37,476 bases of DNA, taken from NCBI GenBank assembly GCA_014380545.1, contig JACMJP010000274.1, forward strand, positions 1 to 37,476, given 5' to 3'. This document shows, piece after piece, positions 35,363-37,476 of the stretch (the stretch's first letter is position 1; the number at the start of each line of letters is the position of its first letter). A program made the translations under genes and the position numbers. Under the pieces are notes generated by a model. That model was not told the origin of the DNA. It made no database searches and saw nothing but the letters and a program-made list of their open reading frames with translations. Source of the stretch: Chitinophagales bacterium (GTDB lineage Bacteria > Bacteroidota > Bacteroidia > Chitinophagales > BACL12).

Positions 35363-36520
35363 ATGCCTTTCTACAGCAAACTCGGTCAAATACCACCTAA
35401 ACGCCATACACAGTTCAGAAAAGCGGATGGCACATTATATCATGAAGAATTATTTTCTACAGAAGGGTTTTCCAATACATATTCTTTACTATATCATTTA
35501 TATCCGCCAACAAAAATTAAACAGGTAGGTGAAGCATATTCCGTGGAACCGAAAGTTGTTTTATCAAAACAATTAAAACACAGAAGCCTGCATGGTTTTA
35601 AAATAAAACCCGAAGATGATTATTTGGACAGCCGCAAAGCAGTTCTTGTAAATAGTGATCTGCATATTTCTCTTGCCGCCCCACAAAAAAGTATGACAGA
35701 TTATTTTTATAAAAATGTTGATGCTGATGAAATGATCTTTTGCCATGAAGGAAGCGGGAGTGTGAAAACAATGTATGGAGAAATTAATTTTGAATATGGC
35801 GATTATGTAATTGTGCCGAGAGGAACTTTATATCAAATTCATTTTAATACTGAAAATAACAGGTTATTTATTGTTGAATCCTTTTCACCAATTGTTTTTC
35901 CAAAAAGATATTTGAATAATACGGGACAACTTATGGAACAAGCTCCGTTTTGTGAAAGAGATATTAAAACACCGGCTAATTTAATTACCAATGATATTCA
36001 GGGTGATTTCTTTTTCAAGATAAAAAAACAGGGCATTATTTATCCGTATCATTATGCAAATCACCAGTTCGATTTAATTGGGTGGGATGGATTTGTTTAT
36101 CCCTGGGCATTCAGCATTCATAATTTCGAACCGATAACAGGAAGAGTGCATCAGCCGCCCCCGGTTCATCAAACTTTTGAAGCAAGAAATTTTGTTGTGT
36201 GCAGTTTCTGTCCGAGATTATTTGATTATCATCCGCTTTCAATTCCTGCTCCTTATAATCACAGCAATATTGATAGTGATGAAATATTGTATTATGTTGA
36301 CGGAGATTTTATGAGCAGAAAAAGTGTTGAGAGAGGAATGATCACATTACATCCCGGTGGTATTCCGCATGGTCCTCATCCGGGCACTTATGAAGGCAGT
36401 ATCGGGAAAAAAGAAACACATGAACTAGCAGTAATGATAGATCCGTTTAAACCTTTACAATTAACAGAGGATGCTTTGTTAATAGAAGATAAAGATTATT
36501 ATTTATCGTGGCTAAGTTAA
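35363..36520 (+). CDS. hmgA: Homogentisate 1,2-dioxygenase
   Basis: Fe(II) enzyme that opens the ring of homogentisate to maleylacetoacetate, in tyrosine and phenylalanine breakdown. 385 residues, shorter than the ~435-445 of Pseudomonas and human enzymes. It opens MPFYSKLGQIPPKRHTQF. A first cupin half has EMIFCHEGSGSVKTMYG. The second holds the iron site: His300 in YNHSNIDSDE, Glu307, and His336 in IPHGPHPG, matching His335, Glu341 and His371 of human HGD but with one extra residue between the first two. PPVHQTFEARNFVVCSFCPR is also characteristic. The 4-hydroxyphenylpyruvate dioxygenase gene follows 55 bases downstream, giving consecutive pathway steps. Confidence 0.93.
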   Translation: MPFYSKLGQIPPKRHTQFRKADGTLYHEELFSTEGFSNTYSLLYHLYPPTKIKQVGEAYSVEPKVVLSKQLKHRSLHGFKIKPEDDYLDSRKAVLVNSDLHISLAAPQKSMTDYFYKNVDADEMIFCHEGSGSVKTMYGEINFEYGDYVIVPRGTLYQIHFNTENNRLFIVESFSPIVFPKRYLNNTGQLMEQAPFCERDIKTPANLITNDIQGDFFFKIKKQGIIYPYHYANHQFDLIGWDGFVYPWAFSIHNFEPITGRVHQPPPVHQTFEARNFVVCSFCPRLFDYHPLSIPAPYNHSNIDSDEILYYVDGDFMSRKSVERGMITLHPGGIPHGPHPGTYEGSIGKKETHELAVMIDPFKPLQLTEDALLIEDKDYYLSWLS

Positions 36521-36575
36521 TTTATGATTTACAAATTACAATTGACAATTATTTAAAATTTTAAATTTATTATGT

Positions 36576-37476
36576 ATGGATACATTGGAATTAAAAAAAG
36601 TAGAAAATGAAGTGGTTGATTTTCTTCCTTTGAACGGAACAGATCATTTGGAATTTTATGTCGGTAATGCAAAACAATCTGCCTATTATTATCAAAGTGC
36701 CTGGGGTTATAAATTGGTAGCATATGCAGGATTGGAAACTGGTGTGAGGGACAGGGCAAGTTATGTTCTGCAACAGGATAAAATAAGAATTATCCTCACA
36801 TCATCTTTTGATCCGGAAAGTGAAATAAGCCAGCATGTAAAAAAACATGGTGATGGTGTAAAGGTGCTGGCATTAATGGTTGATGATGCAGCAAAAAGTT
36901 TTGAAGAAACGGTAAAGCGGGGAGCAAAACCCGCAATGGAACCCACAACATTAAAAGATGAATTTGGTGAAGTGGTGGTTTCTGCAATTCATACGTATGG
37001 TGATACAATTCACAAATTTGTTGAACGCAAAAATTATAAGGGTGTATATATGCCGGGTTTTATTGCAAAGGAATCTAACATAGAAATAAAACCTATCGGA
37101 TTAAAATATGTAGATCATTGTGTAGGTAATGTTGAGTTGGGAAAAATGAATGAATGGGTAAAATTTTATGAAGATGTAATGGGTTTTAAATTACTCATCA
37201 CATTTGATGATAAAGATATTTCTACAGAATATACTGCGTTAATGAGTAAAGTTGTAAGTAATGGAAATGGCTTTGTAAAATTTCCCATTAATGAACCCGC
37301 TGAAGGAAAAAAGAAAAGCCAGATAGATGAATATCTCGACTTTTACAGAGGGGCAGGTGTACAACATATAGCAGTGGCTTCAGATAATATTATTGAAACA
37401 GTGACTGAATTAAGAAAACGGGGTGTTGAATTTTTATATGTTCCCGGAACATATTACGATGATGTACTTGAAAGAG
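36576..37476 (+). CDS. hppD: 4-hydroxyphenylpyruvate dioxygenase, 3' end outside window
   Basis: Fe(II) enzyme converting 4-hydroxyphenylpyruvate to homogentisate, the substrate of the preceding enzyme. About 300 residues are present of an expected ~375-385; the frame is open to the window end. The start ATG at 36576 gives MDTLELKKVENEVVDFLPLN and then GTDHLEFYVGNAKQSAYYYQ. Two iron ligands can be seen, His181 in YVDHCVGNV and His264 in VQHIAVAS; the third (a Glu near the C-terminus) lies beyond the window. An overlapping ATG at 36572 is in another frame that stops after 12 codons. It is probably cotranscribed with the upstream dioxygenase. Confidence 0.94.
   Translation, partial: MDTLELKKVENEVVDFLPLNGTDHLEFYVGNAKQSAYYYQSAWGYKLVAYAGLETGVRDRASYVLQQDKIRIILTSSFDPESEISQHVKKHGDGVKVLALMVDDAAKSFEETVKRGAKPAMEPTTLKDEFGEVVVSAIHTYGDTIHKFVERKNYKGVYMPGFIAKESNIEIKPIGLKYVDHCVGNVELGKMNEWVKFYEDVMGFKLLITFDDKDISTEYTALMSKVVSNGNGFVKFPINEPAEGKKKSQIDEYLDFYRGAGVQHIAVASDNIIETVTELRKRGVEFLYVPGTYYDDVLER

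Noticed and set aside
36551-36566. Perfect 16-base palindrome ATTTAAAATTTTAAAT between the two dioxygenase genes.
   Set aside because: It is made only of A and T in an AT-rich spacer, so chance occurrence is likely; not reported as an operator.

Overview
The window comes from an AT-rich member of the Bacteroidota. The evidence is a set of type IX secretion (T9SS) and gliding genes (gldJ, porU, porV, a PorP/SprF-like gene), a secreted protein with a T9SS C-terminal sorting domain, several TAnnTTTG-type promoter boxes, a tRNA gene with no encoded CCA, and A-rich translation starts without clear Shine-Dalgarno sequences. The T9SS content and codon usage resemble Chitinophagales/Sphingobacteriia-like lineages, but I cannot place it more precisely from sequence alone. 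Most of the window is ordinary chromosome. I see no phage, insertion sequence or CRISPR array.

Layout: (1) 1-3047, minus: an RND efflux operon, with a lipoprotein adaptor followed by an inner-membrane pump cut by the window edge. (2) 3206-3277, minus: tRNA-Glu(UUC). (3) 3409-5622, plus: gap-pgk, ended by a bidirectional terminator. (4) 5703-13596: the T9SS cluster. porU and porV run on minus; a PorP/SprF-like gene and gldJ run divergently on plus. (5) 13676-19257: murF, an arginase-fold protein that has lost key metal ligands, an MscS channel, an SRPBCC/AHSA1 protein and carA. (6) 19357-25134: eno and divIC/ftsB-like genes, separated by a 1,253-residue T9SS cargo protein with a G8 domain and a CEMIP-like beta-helix region. 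(7) 25139-30193: an RluA-type pseudouridine synthase, a large DUF2723 membrane protein and an overlapping rlmB-like methyltransferase. (8) 30399-33859: a small lipoprotein, pfkA, proline dehydrogenase and an RRM protein. (9) 33873-35239: a small accessory patch with a degenerate copy of the proline dehydrogenase 3' end and two unrecognised genes. (10) 35363-37476: homogentisate dioxygenase and 4-hydroxyphenylpyruvate dioxygenase (cut by the window end), two successive steps of tyrosine breakdown.

How the genes fit together: PorV and PorU belong to the T9SS attachment complex that removes the C-terminal sorting domain from cargo and anchors it on the surface. GldJ is a lipoprotein of the same machinery and PorP/SprF-like proteins are its outer-membrane partners. 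The G8 protein at 20906-24667 is a likely client. Four glycolytic enzymes (GAPDH, PGK, enolase, PFK) are present at three separate loci. Proline and tyrosine catabolic enzymes suggest amino-acid use.

I found no wholly new multi-gene system. The items most worth following up are the G8/CEMIP-like T9SS cargo, the ligand-poor arginase homologue, the duplicated proline dehydrogenase tail beside unknown genes, likely leaderless promoters at carA and mscS, and inverted repeats overlapping or next to the gldJ, DUF2723 and PorP-like gene starts.
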